This document shows, piece after piece, positions 50,528 to 59,248 of a stretch of 64,000 nt of DNA. Position 1 is the first letter of the stretch, and each line of letters opens with the position of its first letter. Origin of the DNA: Microlunatus antarcticus (GTDB taxonomy: Bacteria > Actinomycetota > Actinomycetes > Propionibacteriales > Propionibacteriaceae); the NCBI RefSeq assembly GCF_014193425.1, contig NZ_JACHZG010000001.1, forward strand, positions 744,001 to 808,000, in the 5' to 3' direction. A program made the translations under genes and the position numbers. A model generated the notes under the pieces. It did not search any database, was not told the DNA's origin, and was given only the letters and a program-made list of their open reading frames with translations.

Positions 50528-53014
50528 GTGTACGAGGCGTTCACCGGCTGGGTCGACGACCGCGGCCTGACGCCGTACGCCCACCAGAGCGACGCGCTGA
50601 TCGAGCTCGTGTCCGGCGCGAACGTCATCCTCTCCACGCCCACCGGCTCGGGGAAGTCGCTGGTCGCGACCGGCGCCGAGTTCGCCACGCTGGCCCGCGG
50701 CGGCCGCACGTTCTACACCGCGCCGATCAAGGCGCTCGTGAGCGAGAAGTTCTTCGACGCGGTCGCGACCTTCGGGCACGAGCGCGTCGGCATGATGACC
50801 GGCGACGCGAGCGTCAACCCGGGTGCGCCGATCATCTGCTGCACCGCGGAGATCCTGGCCAACCTCGCCCTGCGGCAGGGGGCCGACGCCGACGTGGCCT
50901 GCGTGGTCATGGACGAGTTCCACTACTACGGCGACGTCGACCGGGGCTGGGCCTGGCAGGTGCCGCTGATCGAGCTGCCGAACGCCCAGTTCCTGCTGAT
51001 GTCGGCCACGCTCGGCGACGTCAGCCGCTTCGAGGCCGAGCTGACCCGGCGCACGGGCCGCCCGACGGCGACGATCTCCTCGGTGGAGCGTCCCGTGCCG
51101 CTGCTGCACCGCTACGTCACGACGACGATGCTGGAGACGGTCGAGGAGCTGCTCGAGACCCACGAGGCGCCGATCTACGTCGTCCACTCCAGTCGCGCGG
51201 CGGCCGTCGAGCAGGCCCAGTCGCTGACCAGCCTCAAGATCAGCACCCGCGAGGAGAAGGACGCGATCGCCGAGCTGATCGGCGACTTCCGCTTCAGCGC
51301 CGGCTTCGGCAAGGTCGTGTCCCGCCTCGTCCGCCAGGGGATCGGGGTCCACCACGCCGGGATGCTGCCCAAGTACCGCCGCCTGGTCGAAAAGCTGGCG
51401 CAGGCCGGGCTGCTCAAGATCATCTGCGGCACCGACACCCTGGGCGTGGGCATCAACGTGCCCATCCGGACCGTGCTGATCGCCTCGCTGAGCAAGTACG
51501 ACGGGATCCGCGCCCGCCTGCTCACCGCGCGCGAGTTCCACCAGGTCGCGGGGCGTGCGGGACGGGCCGGCTTCGACACCAGCGGGCAGGTGGTCGTGCA
51601 GGCGCCGGACCACGTGGTGGCGAACGAGAAGGCCATGGCCAAGGCCGGCGACGACCCGAAGAAGCGTCGCAAGGTCGTGCGCAAGCAGCCGCCGCAGGGG
51701 ACGGTCGGCTACGGGCTGCCGACCTTCGAGCGGCTGGTCTCCGCCCCGCCCGAGCCGCTGACCTCGCACTTCAAGGTCACCCACGCGATGCTGCTCGACG
51801 TCGTCGCGCGCCCGGGCGACTGCTGGGCCGGGATGCGGCACCTGCTGACCGACAACGACGACCCGCCGTCGGCGCGGCGCGGGCACGTGTCTCGCAGCCT
51901 GTCGATCTACCGCGGGCTGCTGGAGTCCGGCGTGGTGGAGCGGCTCACGGAGCCCGACGCCGAGGGGCGTACGGCCCGCCTCACCGTCGACCTCCAGCGC
52001 GACTTCGCGCTCAACCAGCCGCTCTCGCCCTTCGCGCTCGCCGCCCTGGACCTGCTCGACGTCCAGTCCGAGTCGTACGCGCTCGACGTCGTCTCGATCA
52101 TCGAGGCCACGCTCGAGGACCCCCGCCCGATCCTCATGGCCCAGCGCAACCGCGCGCGGCGCGAGGCCGTCGACGCGATGAAGGCCGAGGGCATCGAGTA
52201 CGAGGAACGGGTCGTCCTCATCGAGGAGGTGACCTGGCCGAAGCCGCTCGACGAGCTGCTGGACGTGGCCTTCACCGCGTACGCGTCCACCCACCCCTGG
52301 GTGCTCGACGAGAAGGTGTCGCCCAAGGCGGTCGTGCGGGAGCTGTTCTCGGAGGCGATGACCTTCGCGGAGTTCGTGGCCCGCTACGAGCTGGCGCGCT
52401 CCGAGGGGCTCGTGCTGCGCTACCTCTCCGACGCCTACAAGGCGCTGCGCCAGACCGTCCCCGAGGACGCGCGCACCGAGGCGCTGACCGACCTGATCGT
52501 CTGGCTCGGCGAGCTGGTCCGCCAGGTCGACTCGAGCCTGCTCGAGGAGTGGGAGCGGCTCTCGCACCCCGAGGCGCTGACCGAGGACGCGGGCACCGAC
52601 GGCGCGCTCGTCGCGCCGCCGCCGCCCGTCACGGCGAACGCCCGCGCCTTCCGGGTCCTGGTCCGCAACGCCCTCTTCCGTCGGGTGGAGCTGGCGGCCC
52701 GACGGCAGTACTGGCCGCTCGGCGAGCTGGACGTGGCCGACGGCTGGGACGCCGACGCCTGGGTGGCGGCGCTCGAGCCCTACTTCGCCGAGCACAGCGC
52801 CATCCTCACCGGGGCGAACGCTCGCGGTCCGGCCATGTTCGGCGTGCAGCAGGAGCCCGGTCGCTGGCGCGTGCGGCAGATCATCGACGACCCGGCCGGC
52901 GACCACGACTGGGGCATCAGCGCCGACGTCGACCTCGCGGCGAGCGACGAGGCCGGCGAGGCGGTCGTCCACGTCACCGCCGTCAACCGGCTGCAGGGCT
53001 TCACCAGCGCCTGA
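50528..53014 (+). CDS. DEAD/DEAH-box helicase with DUF3516 C-terminal region
   Basis: The SF2 helicase has STPTGSGKSL (Walker A), DEFHYYGD (motif II), SATLGD, GTDTLGVGIN and QVAGRAGRAGFDT, followed by about 450 residues of the DUF3516 type ending in a beta-rich domain. From GTG 50528 it has 828 residues. The frame remains open upstream with no ATG, GTG or TTG, and a CTG at 50462 overlaps the amidotransferase stop; the extra stretch TSTTAGGTLADRIPAEPDPD looks like a natural N-terminus, so CTG may be the true start. It probably acts on RNA or DNA in the cytoplasm. Confidence 0.88.
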   Translation: MYEAFTGWVDDRGLTPYAHQSDALIELVSGANVILSTPTGSGKSLVATGAEFATLARGGRTFYTAPIKALVSEKFFDAVATFGHERVGMMTGDASVNPGAPIICCTAEILANLALRQGADADVACVVMDEFHYYGDVDRGWAWQVPLIELPNAQFLLMSATLGDVSRFEAELTRRTGRPTATISSVERPVPLLHRYVTTTMLETVEELLETHEAPIYVVHSSRAAAVEQAQSLTSLKISTREEKDAIAELIGDFRFSAGFGKVVSRLVRQGIGVHHAGMLPKYRRLVEKLAQAGLLKIICGTDTLGVGINVPIRTVLIASLSKYDGIRARLLTAREFHQVAGRAGRAGFDTSGQVVVQAPDHVVANEKAMAKAGDDPKKRRKVVRKQPPQGTVGYGLPTFERLVSAPPEPLTSHFKVTHAMLLDVVARPGDCWAGMRHLLTDNDDPPSARRGHVSRSLSIYRGLLESGVVERLTEPDAEGRTARLTVDLQRDFALNQPLSPFALAALDLLDVQSESYALDVVSIIEATLEDPRPILMAQRNRARREAVDAMKAEGIEYEERVVLIEEVTWPKPLDELLDVAFTAYASTHPWVLDEKVSPKAVVRELFSEAMTFAEFVARYELARSEGLVLRYLSDAYKALRQTVPEDARTEALTDLIVWLGELVRQVDSSLLEEWERLSHPEALTEDAGTDGALVAPPPPVTANARAFRVLVRNALFRRVELAARRQYWPLGELDVADGWDADAWVAALEPYFAEHSAILTGANARGPAMFGVQQEPGRWRVRQIIDDPAGDHDWGISADVDLAASDEAGEAVVHVTAVNRLQGFTSA

Positions 53015-53052
53015 GCGGGGTGGTTTCTCGGGACCCGGTCTGCCGGCGGGAG

Positions 53053-53090
53053 CAGCCGCGCACCTCCGCGACAGCCGCGTACCTCCCGAA
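53053..53090. repeat. Two tandem 19-base units
   Basis: CAGCCGCGCACCTCCGCGA (53053-53071) is followed by a copy with four changes (53072-53090). The next bases begin a third copy that becomes the left arm of the terminator hairpin. Confidence 0.65.
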
Positions 53091-53121
53091 CAGCCGCCCA
53101 GGCCCCGACCTGGGCGGCTGT
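53090..53121 (+). terminator. Strong hairpin terminator after the helicase gene
   Basis: The 13-bp perfect stem ACAGCCGCCCAGG (53090-53102) / CCTGGGCGGCTGT (53109-53121) has a six-base loop CCCCGA. It lies 76 bases after the helicase stop and before the ChaB gene. Confidence 0.7.
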
Positions 53122-53195
53122 CGCGACCGTGCGCGGCTCTGGCCACGCGCCCGGTGCGACGATGGGCCCGGTCGGGACGACGTCGAGGAGGACAC

Positions 53196-53621
53196 ATGCC
53201 CAAGAAGGGCAGCGAGGCCGAGCGCATCGAGGAGGACCGTCTCCCCAGCACGCTGGAGCGGTCCGACCAGAAGGCGAAGGACACGTACGCCGAGACGCTG
53301 GCCTCGGCGGAGGACCAGTACGGCGACGGTCGACGGGCGCACCAGACCGCGTGGTCCGCGGTGAAGCACACCCACGAGAAGGTCGGCGACCACTGGGAGC
53401 CGAAGGAGTCGAACGGGCCCTCGGACGCCCAGGCCGCGGGCGGTGCGGACACGCAGCGCGAGACCAAGGGCGGCGTGGACGCCAATGCGTCCAAGGAGCA
53501 CCTCTACGAGCTCGCCCAGCAGGCCGACATCTCCGGCCGGTCGACGATGACGAAGGACGAGCTCGTCGACGCCCTGCAGAAGTTCAACGACCGTGCCACC
53601 GCGCAGGCCCGCGGCGACTAG
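53196..53621 (+). CDS. ChaB-domain protein
   Basis: The 141-residue acidic soluble protein has an N-terminal ChaB domain (LPSTLERSDQKAKDTYAETL, ending AWSAVKHTHEK) and a C-terminal Rho-N/SAP-like helical pair (SKEHLYELAQQADISGR, MTKDELVDALQKFN) joined by a disordered linker. Relatives carry the same two modules and are linked to stress or DNA binding, with no firm function. ATG 53196 has CGAGGAGG upstream. Confidence 0.85.
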   Translation: MPKKGSEAERIEEDRLPSTLERSDQKAKDTYAETLASAEDQYGDGRRAHQTAWSAVKHTHEKVGDHWEPKESNGPSDAQAAGGADTQRETKGGVDANASKEHLYELAQQADISGRSTMTKDELVDALQKFNDRATAQARGD

Positions 53622-53625
53622 CGAT

Positions 53626-53639
53626 GTGACGACCGTCAC
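53626..53639. promoter_or_regulatory. Palindrome GTGAC-GACC-GTCAC
   Basis: A 14-base dyad with 5-bp perfect arms lies immediately after the ChaB stop and 91 bases upstream of the first methyltransferase gene. It may be an operator for the DNA-repair pair or part of a terminator. Confidence 0.3.
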
Positions 53640-53729
53640 GTGGCGGTCGACCTCACGTTCTGCCCGGTCCGGGCGTCTACCCCGTGACAGCGCCCCGGAG
53701 ACGGTCCGGGGCCGGCGGAGGAGGTCGTG

Positions 53730-54365
53730 ATGACGGCAGCAGCGGCGGTGGAGACGGTGGACGGGTCGGCGGCGGCGGGCCCGGCGGTCGATGCGGGTGC
53801 GGTGCCCGTGAGGAGGCACACGACGGTGGACACCGAGCTGGGGGAGCTGACGCTGGTCGGCGAGGGCGCCGCGCTGGTCGGGGTCTACTTCCCCGAGCAC
53901 CGGCCCGAGCCGGACGCCACCCGGTTCGGGGAGGCGGTGGAGGTGACCGACGACCCGGTGCTGGCGGCTGCGTCCGAGCAGCTGGCCGCGTACGTCAGCG
54001 GGCACCGCACGACGATCGACGTGCCCGTCCGGGCGGACGGGTCGGAGCGCGCCCGGGAGGTCTGGGACCTGGTCGCCGCCGTGCCCCGGGGCGAGACGAC
54101 GACGTACGCCGCGCTGGGTCGCGCGGTCGGGGTGGGTCCGCGGGTGGCCGGCCAGATGGTCGCGCGCAACCCGCTCTGCGTGGTCGTGCCGTGCCACCGT
54201 GTGGTCGCCTCGGACGGACGGCTCACGGGGTACGCCGGCGGCGTCGACCGCAAGCGTCAGCTGCTGCAGCTCGAGGGTGCGCTGGCAGCCGGCGCGGTCA
54301 AGGCGTCCCCGGTCCGGGCTCCGGCCCCGCCCGAGACGTCCACGGCGGCGGAGGTCGACGGGTGA
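53730..54365 (+). CDS. Methylated-DNA-[protein]-cysteine S-methyltransferase, first copy
   Basis: The 211-residue product has a C-terminal DNA-binding/methyl-acceptor domain with the acceptor Cys in VVVPCHRVVASDG and the ARG-type helix REVWDLVAAVPRGETTTYAALG. The N-terminal 35 residues and C-terminal 30 residues are disordered Ala/Pro-rich extensions. ATG 53730 sits five bases behind GGAGG (GTG 53727 is too close). It overlaps the next gene by four bases (GTGA). Confidence 0.9.
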   Translation: MTAAAAVETVDGSAAAGPAVDAGAVPVRRHTTVDTELGELTLVGEGAALVGVYFPEHRPEPDATRFGEAVEVTDDPVLAAASEQLAAYVSGHRTTIDVPVRADGSERAREVWDLVAAVPRGETTTYAALGRAVGVGPRVAGQMVARNPLCVVVPCHRVVASDGRLTGYAGGVDRKRQLLQLEGALAAGAVKASPVRAPAPPETSTAAEVDG

Positions 54366-54958
54366 GCGGTCTCGACGAGGCGTACGAAGCCTCCGACAGC
54401 CACCTCGAGCGGCTGCTGGGCCGGCTGGTGGGAGAGGCGGACGGCCGGGGTGAGGTCGACGTCGGCTACCGCACCGTGGACGGACCGGTGGGGCGGCTGC
54501 TGCTGGCAGCGACGCCGGCCGGTCTGGTCCGGGTCGCGTTCGCCTCCGAGGGGGAGGACGCCGTGCTGCAGGAGCTCGCCGACCGAGTGAGTCCGCGGGT
54601 GCTGCCGCTGCCGGGCCGCCTCGACGAGACGGCCCGGGAGCTCGACGAGTACTTCGCCGGGCGACGGCGCCGCTTCGACGTCGCGCTGGACTGGCAGTTG
54701 TCGAGCGGGTTCCGCCGGGACGTGCTGACGCACCTGGCGGTGGACGTGGCGTACGGCCGCACCACGTCCTACGCCGGGCTGGCCACGTTGAGCGGGAGCC
54801 CCCGGGCCGTGCGGGCGGTCGGGACCGCCTGTGCGACCAACCCGATCCCGGTGGTGGTGCCGTGCCACCGGGTCGTGCGGTCGGACGGGACGATGGGTCG
54901 CTACCGCGGGGGAGAGGAGGCCAAGCACGCCCTCCTCGAGCTGGAGGGCGTGCGTTGA
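54362..54958 (+). CDS. Methylated-DNA-[protein]-cysteine S-methyltransferase, second copy
   Basis: The 198-residue paralogue of the preceding gene has the acceptor Cys in VVVPCHRVVRSDG. It has a longer N-terminal region, and the recognition helix (FRRDVLTHLAVDVAYGRTTSYAGLA) differs from the first copy (VAYG in place of VPRG), so its DNA preference may differ. GTG 54362 overlaps the stop of the first copy. Both are single-use suicide repair proteins for O6-alkylguanine. Confidence 0.9.
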   Translation: MSGLDEAYEASDSHLERLLGRLVGEADGRGEVDVGYRTVDGPVGRLLLAATPAGLVRVAFASEGEDAVLQELADRVSPRVLPLPGRLDETARELDEYFAGRRRRFDVALDWQLSSGFRRDVLTHLAVDVAYGRTTSYAGLATLSGSPRAVRAVGTACATNPIPVVVPCHRVVRSDGTMGRYRGGEEAKHALLELEGVR

Positions 54959-54988
54959 CCTCAGCGGTCTGTGGCCGGGGCTAGCGGG

Positions 54989-55810
54989 TCAGCCCTGGGC
55001 CTCGATCGAGACGGGCTGCCACTCGTTCCAGAGCGCGAGGCGGGACTCGTAGTCCTTCGTCGCGATGCCGAGCGGGGCCTTGCCGAAGAAGACACGCAGC
55101 GGCGGCTGCTCGGCGTCGACGATCTTGAGGATCGCGGCACCGGTCGCGGTCGGGTCGCCCGGGTCCGCGCCGCTGCTGCGGTTGCGGGAGGCCTCGTGCG
55201 CCTGGTCGTAGGCGGGGTTCTCGTCGCTGTGCTTGGCCGACGGGCCCGACCAGTCGGTGGAGAAGCCGCCGGGCTCGACGAGGGTCACGAAGATGCCGAA
55301 GCCCGCGACCTCCTGGGCGAGGGACTGGCTGATGCCCTCGAGGGCCCACTTCGACGCGTGGTAGGCGCCGATGCCCGGGAACGCGCTGATCCCTCCGATG
55401 GAGGAGACCTGGATGATGTGGCCCGAGCCCTGCTCGCGCAGGAAGGGCAGGGCGGCCTGAGTGACCCAGACGGCGCCGAAGAGGTTCGTCTCGAGCTGGG
55501 CGCGGAGCTCGGCCTCGGTGAGCTCCTCGACCATGCCGAAGTGGCCGTAGCCGGCGTTGTTGATCACGACGTCGAGGCGGCCGAAGCGGTCGTGCGCCTG
55601 CTTCACGGCGGCGACGTCGGCGTCACGGTCGGTGACGTCGAGCTGCAGCGGCAGCAGGGCGTCGCCGTACTTCGTGACGAGGTCGTCGAGGGACGAGGTG
55701 TCGCGGGCGGTGGCCGCGACGCGGTCGCCACGCTCGAGCGCGGCGATCGTCCACTCGCGACCGAAGCCGCGAGACGCACCGGTGATGAACCAGACCTTGG
55801 ATGAGGGCAT
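54989..55810 (-). CDS. Short-chain dehydrogenase/reductase
   Basis: The 273-residue classical SDR has TGASRGFG near residue 10, NNAGYGHFG, a Ser in VSSIGGISAFPG and YHASKWALEG. The Arg in ATARD after strand 2 suggests NADPH. ATG 55810 gives the normal family start; a longer reading to 55921 adds a basic unstructured leader. The C-terminal part (LGIATKDYESRLALWNEW) matches SDRs annotated as oxidoreductases of unknown substrate. Confidence 0.9.
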   Translation of the reverse strand: MPSSKVWFITGASRGFGREWTIAALERGDRVAATARDTSSLDDLVTKYGDALLPLQLDVTDRDADVAAVKQAHDRFGRLDVVINNAGYGHFGMVEELTEAELRAQLETNLFGAVWVTQAALPFLREQGSGHIIQVSSIGGISAFPGIGAYHASKWALEGISQSLAQEVAGFGIFVTLVEPGGFSTDWSGPSAKHSDENPAYDQAHEASRNRSSGADPGDPTATGAAILKIVDAEQPPLRVFFGKAPLGIATKDYESRLALWNEWQPVSIEAQG

Positions 55811-55882
55811 GGGTTGTTCCTCTCGTGTTCGAGGGCGGGACCTCGCGGTCCCGCCACGAGAATCGTCAACCGGCCCGTCCGA

Positions 55883-55935
55883 GGCTTTATGCCCTCGCCG
55901 CGGCTTTATCAGCGGACTCATAGATCGCGCGCGAT
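55883..55935. promoter_or_regulatory. Paired GGCTTTAT repeats and a 12-base palindrome
   Basis: GGCTTTAT occurs at 55883-55890 and 55902-55909, and ATCGCGCGCGAT (55924-55935) is a perfect palindrome. All lie in the AT-richer gap upstream of the SDR start (55810) and behind the Bcr/CflA gene, and are probably promoter and operator elements for the SDR gene. Confidence 0.4.
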
Positions 55936-55963
55936 ACTTATGCTGCCCTGGGGTCGAAGCCGC

Positions 55964-57226
55964 TCAGGCCGGGGTCTGCGGCGCCTGCACCTCGTCCGGC
56001 TCGACGAGGCGGGAGCGGCGCAGGGCCGGGATCGCGACGCCGAAGAAGATCAGCGACGCGGCCACGCTGCAGACGACCGCGACGACCCCCAGCGGCACCG
56101 CGGTGTCCTCGCCCCAGAGGCCGACGAGGGGCGCGACGAACGCGCCCATCAGGTACTGACCCAGCCCGAGCAGGGACGACGCGGATCCGGCCCGGTCCGG
56201 GTGGTCGGCCAGGGCGAGGGCGGTGGAGGTGGGGAAGACCAGGCCGAGGGCGCTGACCATGACGAAGAGCGAGCCCAGCAGGAAGGGCAGCCCGAGACCG
56301 ACCAGCACGGTGATGGCCAGGCCGGCCGCCCCCAGCAGGTTCATCAGCAGCCCGAGCGCCATCACGCGGTGCGGCGACCACCGGTGGGCGAGCCGGGCCC
56401 CGACCTGGCCCAGGATGACGATGCCGAGCGCGTTGCTGCCGAACGCGAACGAGAACTGCTGGGCCGAGAGCCCGAAGAGCCGCTGCAGCACGAAGGTCGC
56501 GCCCGCGATGTAGGCGAACATCGACGCCCCGGCGAGGCCGGCCGCCAGCACGACGGCGACGAACAGCCGGTCCCGCAGCAGCGTGCGAAAGCTCCGCAGG
56601 GTGTCCCGCACCCCGCCGGCCCGGCGACGTTCCGCGGGCAGCGACTCGGGCACGCCGAAGACCCCGGCGGCGAGCAGCACCACGCCGAAGCCCGCGAGCA
56701 CCAGGAAGATCCCACGCCAGGTCATGACCAGCGCGAGCTGGCCGCCGATCACGGGCGCCAGGATCGGGGCGAGCCCGTTGACGAGGATGAGGCGGGAGAA
56801 GATGATCACCAGCCGGCGACCCGCGTAGAGGTCGCGGGCGACCGCCCGGGCGATGACGATGCCCGCCGCGCCGGCCAGCCCCTGCACGAGCCGGAGCAGG
56901 ACGAGCAGCTCGATCGTCGGGGCCAGCGCGCAGGCCGCGGACGCGAGCAGGTAGATCACGAGGCCGACGACCAGCGGCCGCCGTCGCCCGAACTGGTCCG
57001 ACAGCGGTCCGGCGACGAGCTGCCCGGTGGCGAGCCCGAGCAGGCAGGCGGTGATCGACAGCTGGGCGGCGGAGGTGGACGCCCCGAGGTCCGTCGCGAG
57101 GGCGGGCAGCGCCGGCAGGTAGAGGTCGAGCGAGATCGGCCCGAACATCGAGAGCATCCCGAGCACGACGACGAGCCGGACCTCCGCACCACGTCGTACG
57201 GCGGGGTTCCCGGGCTCAGAAGGCAC
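55964..57226 (-). CDS. Bcr/CflA family multidrug MFS exporter
   Basis: The 420-residue product has 12 predicted helices. SLDLYLPALPALATDLGAS in helix 1 and GPLSDQFGRRRPLV in the first loop are the signature of the Bcr/CflA drug-efflux group (with MdfA-type relatives). Antibiotic or metabolite export is the family role. It is divergent from the Nramp gene. Confidence 0.9.
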   Translation of the reverse strand: MPSEPGNPAVRRGAEVRLVVVLGMLSMFGPISLDLYLPALPALATDLGASTSAAQLSITACLLGLATGQLVAGPLSDQFGRRRPLVVGLVIYLLASAACALAPTIELLVLLRLVQGLAGAAGIVIARAVARDLYAGRRLVIIFSRLILVNGLAPILAPVIGGQLALVMTWRGIFLVLAGFGVVLLAAGVFGVPESLPAERRRAGGVRDTLRSFRTLLRDRLFVAVVLAAGLAGASMFAYIAGATFVLQRLFGLSAQQFSFAFGSNALGIVILGQVGARLAHRWSPHRVMALGLLMNLLGAAGLAITVLVGLGLPFLLGSLFVMVSALGLVFPTSTALALADHPDRAGSASSLLGLGQYLMGAFVAPLVGLWGEDTAVPLGVVAVVCSVAASLIFFGVAIPALRRSRLVEPDEVQAPQTPA

Positions 57227-57304
57227 GCGTCACGGTAACCGCGGGTCTGTCCACCGACGGACCCGTCTCTCGGAGGCCCTGCGCCGAATGCAGTGCGCTG
57301 GTTA

Positions 57305-57321
57305 CCCTGCGGTCCGCAGGG
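57305..57321. promoter_or_regulatory. Palindrome upstream of the Nramp gene
   Basis: CCCTGCGG-T-CCGCAGGG is a perfect 8-bp dyad about a single T, 31 bases upstream of the Nramp start and in the gap shared with the divergent exporter. Confidence 0.4.
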
Positions 57322-57352
57322 GTCAGGTGGGTCGAGCGTCCGGGAGCGGCGA

Positions 57353-58579
57353 GTGCTGGTGCAGCGGGAGCGCATCGAACGGTTGCGCGCGGGCTCACGC
57401 CTGCTCGGTCCCGCCTTCGTCGCCGCGGTCGCCTACGTCGACCCCGGCAACGTCGCCACCAACACGGCCGCGGGTGCCTCGTACGGCTACCTGCTGCTGT
57501 GGGTGCTGGTCGGGGCGACCCTGATGGCCGGGCTGGTGCAGTACCTGTCGGCCAAGGTCGGCTGGCTGACCGGGCGCTCGCTCCCAGCGCTGGTGGGGGA
57601 GCGGAACCGGCCCTGGCTGCGACGTGCGTTCTGGGTGCAGGCCGAGATCGTCGCGGTGGCGACCGACCTCGCCGAGATCGTCGGCGGCTCGCTCGCGCTG
57701 AACCTGCTCTTCGGGATCCCCGTGGTCGTGGGCGCGGTCATCACCACCGCGGTCAGCACCGCGCTGCTGCTCCTGCAGAGCCGGCGGCGGCAGAAGACCT
57801 TCGAGCGCGTGGTGACGGGCATGCTCGCCGTCGTCGCGGTCGGCTTCCTGGCCGGGCTCTTCCTGGACCCGCCCGACCCGGTCGGGGCCCTGAACGGCCT
57901 CGTGCCGCGGCTCGCCGGTCCGGACAGCGCCCTGCTGGCCGTGGGCATGCTCGGGGCGACCGTGATGCCGCACGCGGTCTACCTCCACTCCGCGCTCGTC
58001 GGCGACCGGCACGGCCGGGCCCGCAGCGACGACGCGCACAGCGTGCTGCGCGGGGTCCGGCTCGACGTGACCCTGGCGATGGTCTTCGCGGGCGCGGTCA
58101 ACATCGGCATGCTGCTCGTCGCGGCCAGCACCCTGAACGGCCTCGAGATCGACGGCCTGCCCGACGCGGTGGCCGGGATCGGGGACCGGCTGGGCTCCGG
58201 CGTCGCGACCCTGTTCGCGCTGGGGCTGCTCGCCTCCGGCCTCGCTTCGACCTCGGTCGGCGGCTACGCCGGTGCCGTGATCACCGAGGGCCTGCTGCAC
58301 CGGCGAATCCCGCTGCTTGTGCGGCGGCTCATGACGGCGGGCCCGGCGCTGGTCCTGCTGGCGCTCGGGCTGGACCCGACGGGGCTGCTGATCGGCTCGC
58401 AGGTCGTGCTGTCCTTCGGCATCCCGTTCGCGCTCGTGCCGCTGGTCCGCATCGCCGCCGACCACGACCTGATGCGCCTGGCACCCACCGGTCGCCAGGT
58501 CATCCGGCTGGCCTGGCTCGTCGTCGGGATCGTCGTCGCGCTGAACCTGAGCCTGGTCGTCCTCACCGTCCTGGGCTGA
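57353..58579 (+). CDS. mntH: Nramp family divalent metal transporter
   Basis: The 408-residue product has 11 or so helices. The metal-binding DPGN motif in AYVDPGNVATN (helix 1) and the MPH motif in TVMPHAVYLHS (helix 6) are intact, so manganese or iron import with protons is expected. GTG 57353 has GGGAG six bases upstream. The manganese catalase at 20661-21611 is a possible beneficiary. No MntR-type regulator is nearby. Confidence 0.92.
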   Translation: MLVQRERIERLRAGSRLLGPAFVAAVAYVDPGNVATNTAAGASYGYLLLWVLVGATLMAGLVQYLSAKVGWLTGRSLPALVGERNRPWLRRAFWVQAEIVAVATDLAEIVGGSLALNLLFGIPVVVGAVITTAVSTALLLLQSRRRQKTFERVVTGMLAVVAVGFLAGLFLDPPDPVGALNGLVPRLAGPDSALLAVGMLGATVMPHAVYLHSALVGDRHGRARSDDAHSVLRGVRLDVTLAMVFAGAVNIGMLLVAASTLNGLEIDGLPDAVAGIGDRLGSGVATLFALGLLASGLASTSVGGYAGAVITEGLLHRRIPLLVRRLMTAGPALVLLALGLDPTGLLIGSQVVLSFGIPFALVPLVRIAADHDLMRLAPTGRQVIRLAWLVVGIVVALNLSLVVLTVLG

Positions 58580-58612
58580 ACCGTCCTGGTGTGAACCGTC
58601 TTGGGCCGAGGG

Positions 58613-59248
58613 TCAGCCCGGTGCCCAGAGCGACGGCCACGCGACGTCGAGCTCGCGCAGCAGCGACCGCAGCAGCGGCAGGCTGATGCCCACCACGTTG
58701 TGGGGGTCGCCCTCGATCCGCTCCACGAACGCCCCGCCCAGGCCGTCGACGGTGAACGCGCCCGCCACCTCGAGCGGCTCGCCCGTGGCGACGTAGGCCT
58801 CGATCTCGGCGTCGGAGAGGTCGGCGAACGTCACCCGCGTCGAGCCGACGGCGCTGCGGACGGTCCGCGAACCGCCCGCGTGGACGACGACGTGGTGGCC
58901 GGTGTTGAGCACGCCCGTCCGCCCGCGCATCAGGCGCCAGCGCTCCGCCGCGACCCCGGCGTCGCCGGGCTTGCCGTACGCCTGTCCGTCCAGCTCCAGC
59001 ATCGAGTCGCAGCCGATCAGCACCGTGGTCCGGCCGTCGAGGTCGAGCGTCGCGTCGACGGCCTCCGCCTTGAGGCGGGCGAGCTCCGCGGTCAGCCCGG
59101 CCGGCGTGGCGGCCTCGATTCCGGACTCGTCGACGCCGGACACGATGACCTCCGGGTCGAGACCTGCGCTGCGCAACGTGGCTAGCCGGGCCGGCGAGGC
59201 CGACGCGAGGACGAGCCGTACGCGGTGCGAGCCCTCCGCGGTGCTCAG
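58613..59248 (-). CDS. Maf family nucleotide pyrophosphatase (probable CTG start)
   Basis: The 211-residue product begins by reading CTG 59248. The required N-terminal phosphate-binding segment VRLVLASASPARLATL lies upstream of the only conventional start in this frame (TTG 59176), and no ATG, GTG or TTG exists further upstream. The CTG overlaps the preceding gene's stop (CTGA). Later motifs are GCDSMLELDGQAYGKPGD and the catalytic Asp/Glu region of VAGAFTVDGLGGAFVERIEGD. Maf proteins hydrolyse non-canonical nucleotides or act in septum formation. Confidence 0.85.
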   Translation of the reverse strand: MSTAEGSHRVRLVLASASPARLATLRSAGLDPEVIVSGVDESGIEAATPAGLTAELARLKAEAVDATLDLDGRTTVLIGCDSMLELDGQAYGKPGDAGVAAERWRLMRGRTGVLNTGHHVVVHAGGSRTVRSAVGSTRVTFADLSDAEIEAYVATGEPLEVAGAFTVDGLGGAFVERIEGDPHNVVGISLPLLRSLLRELDVAWPSLWAPG

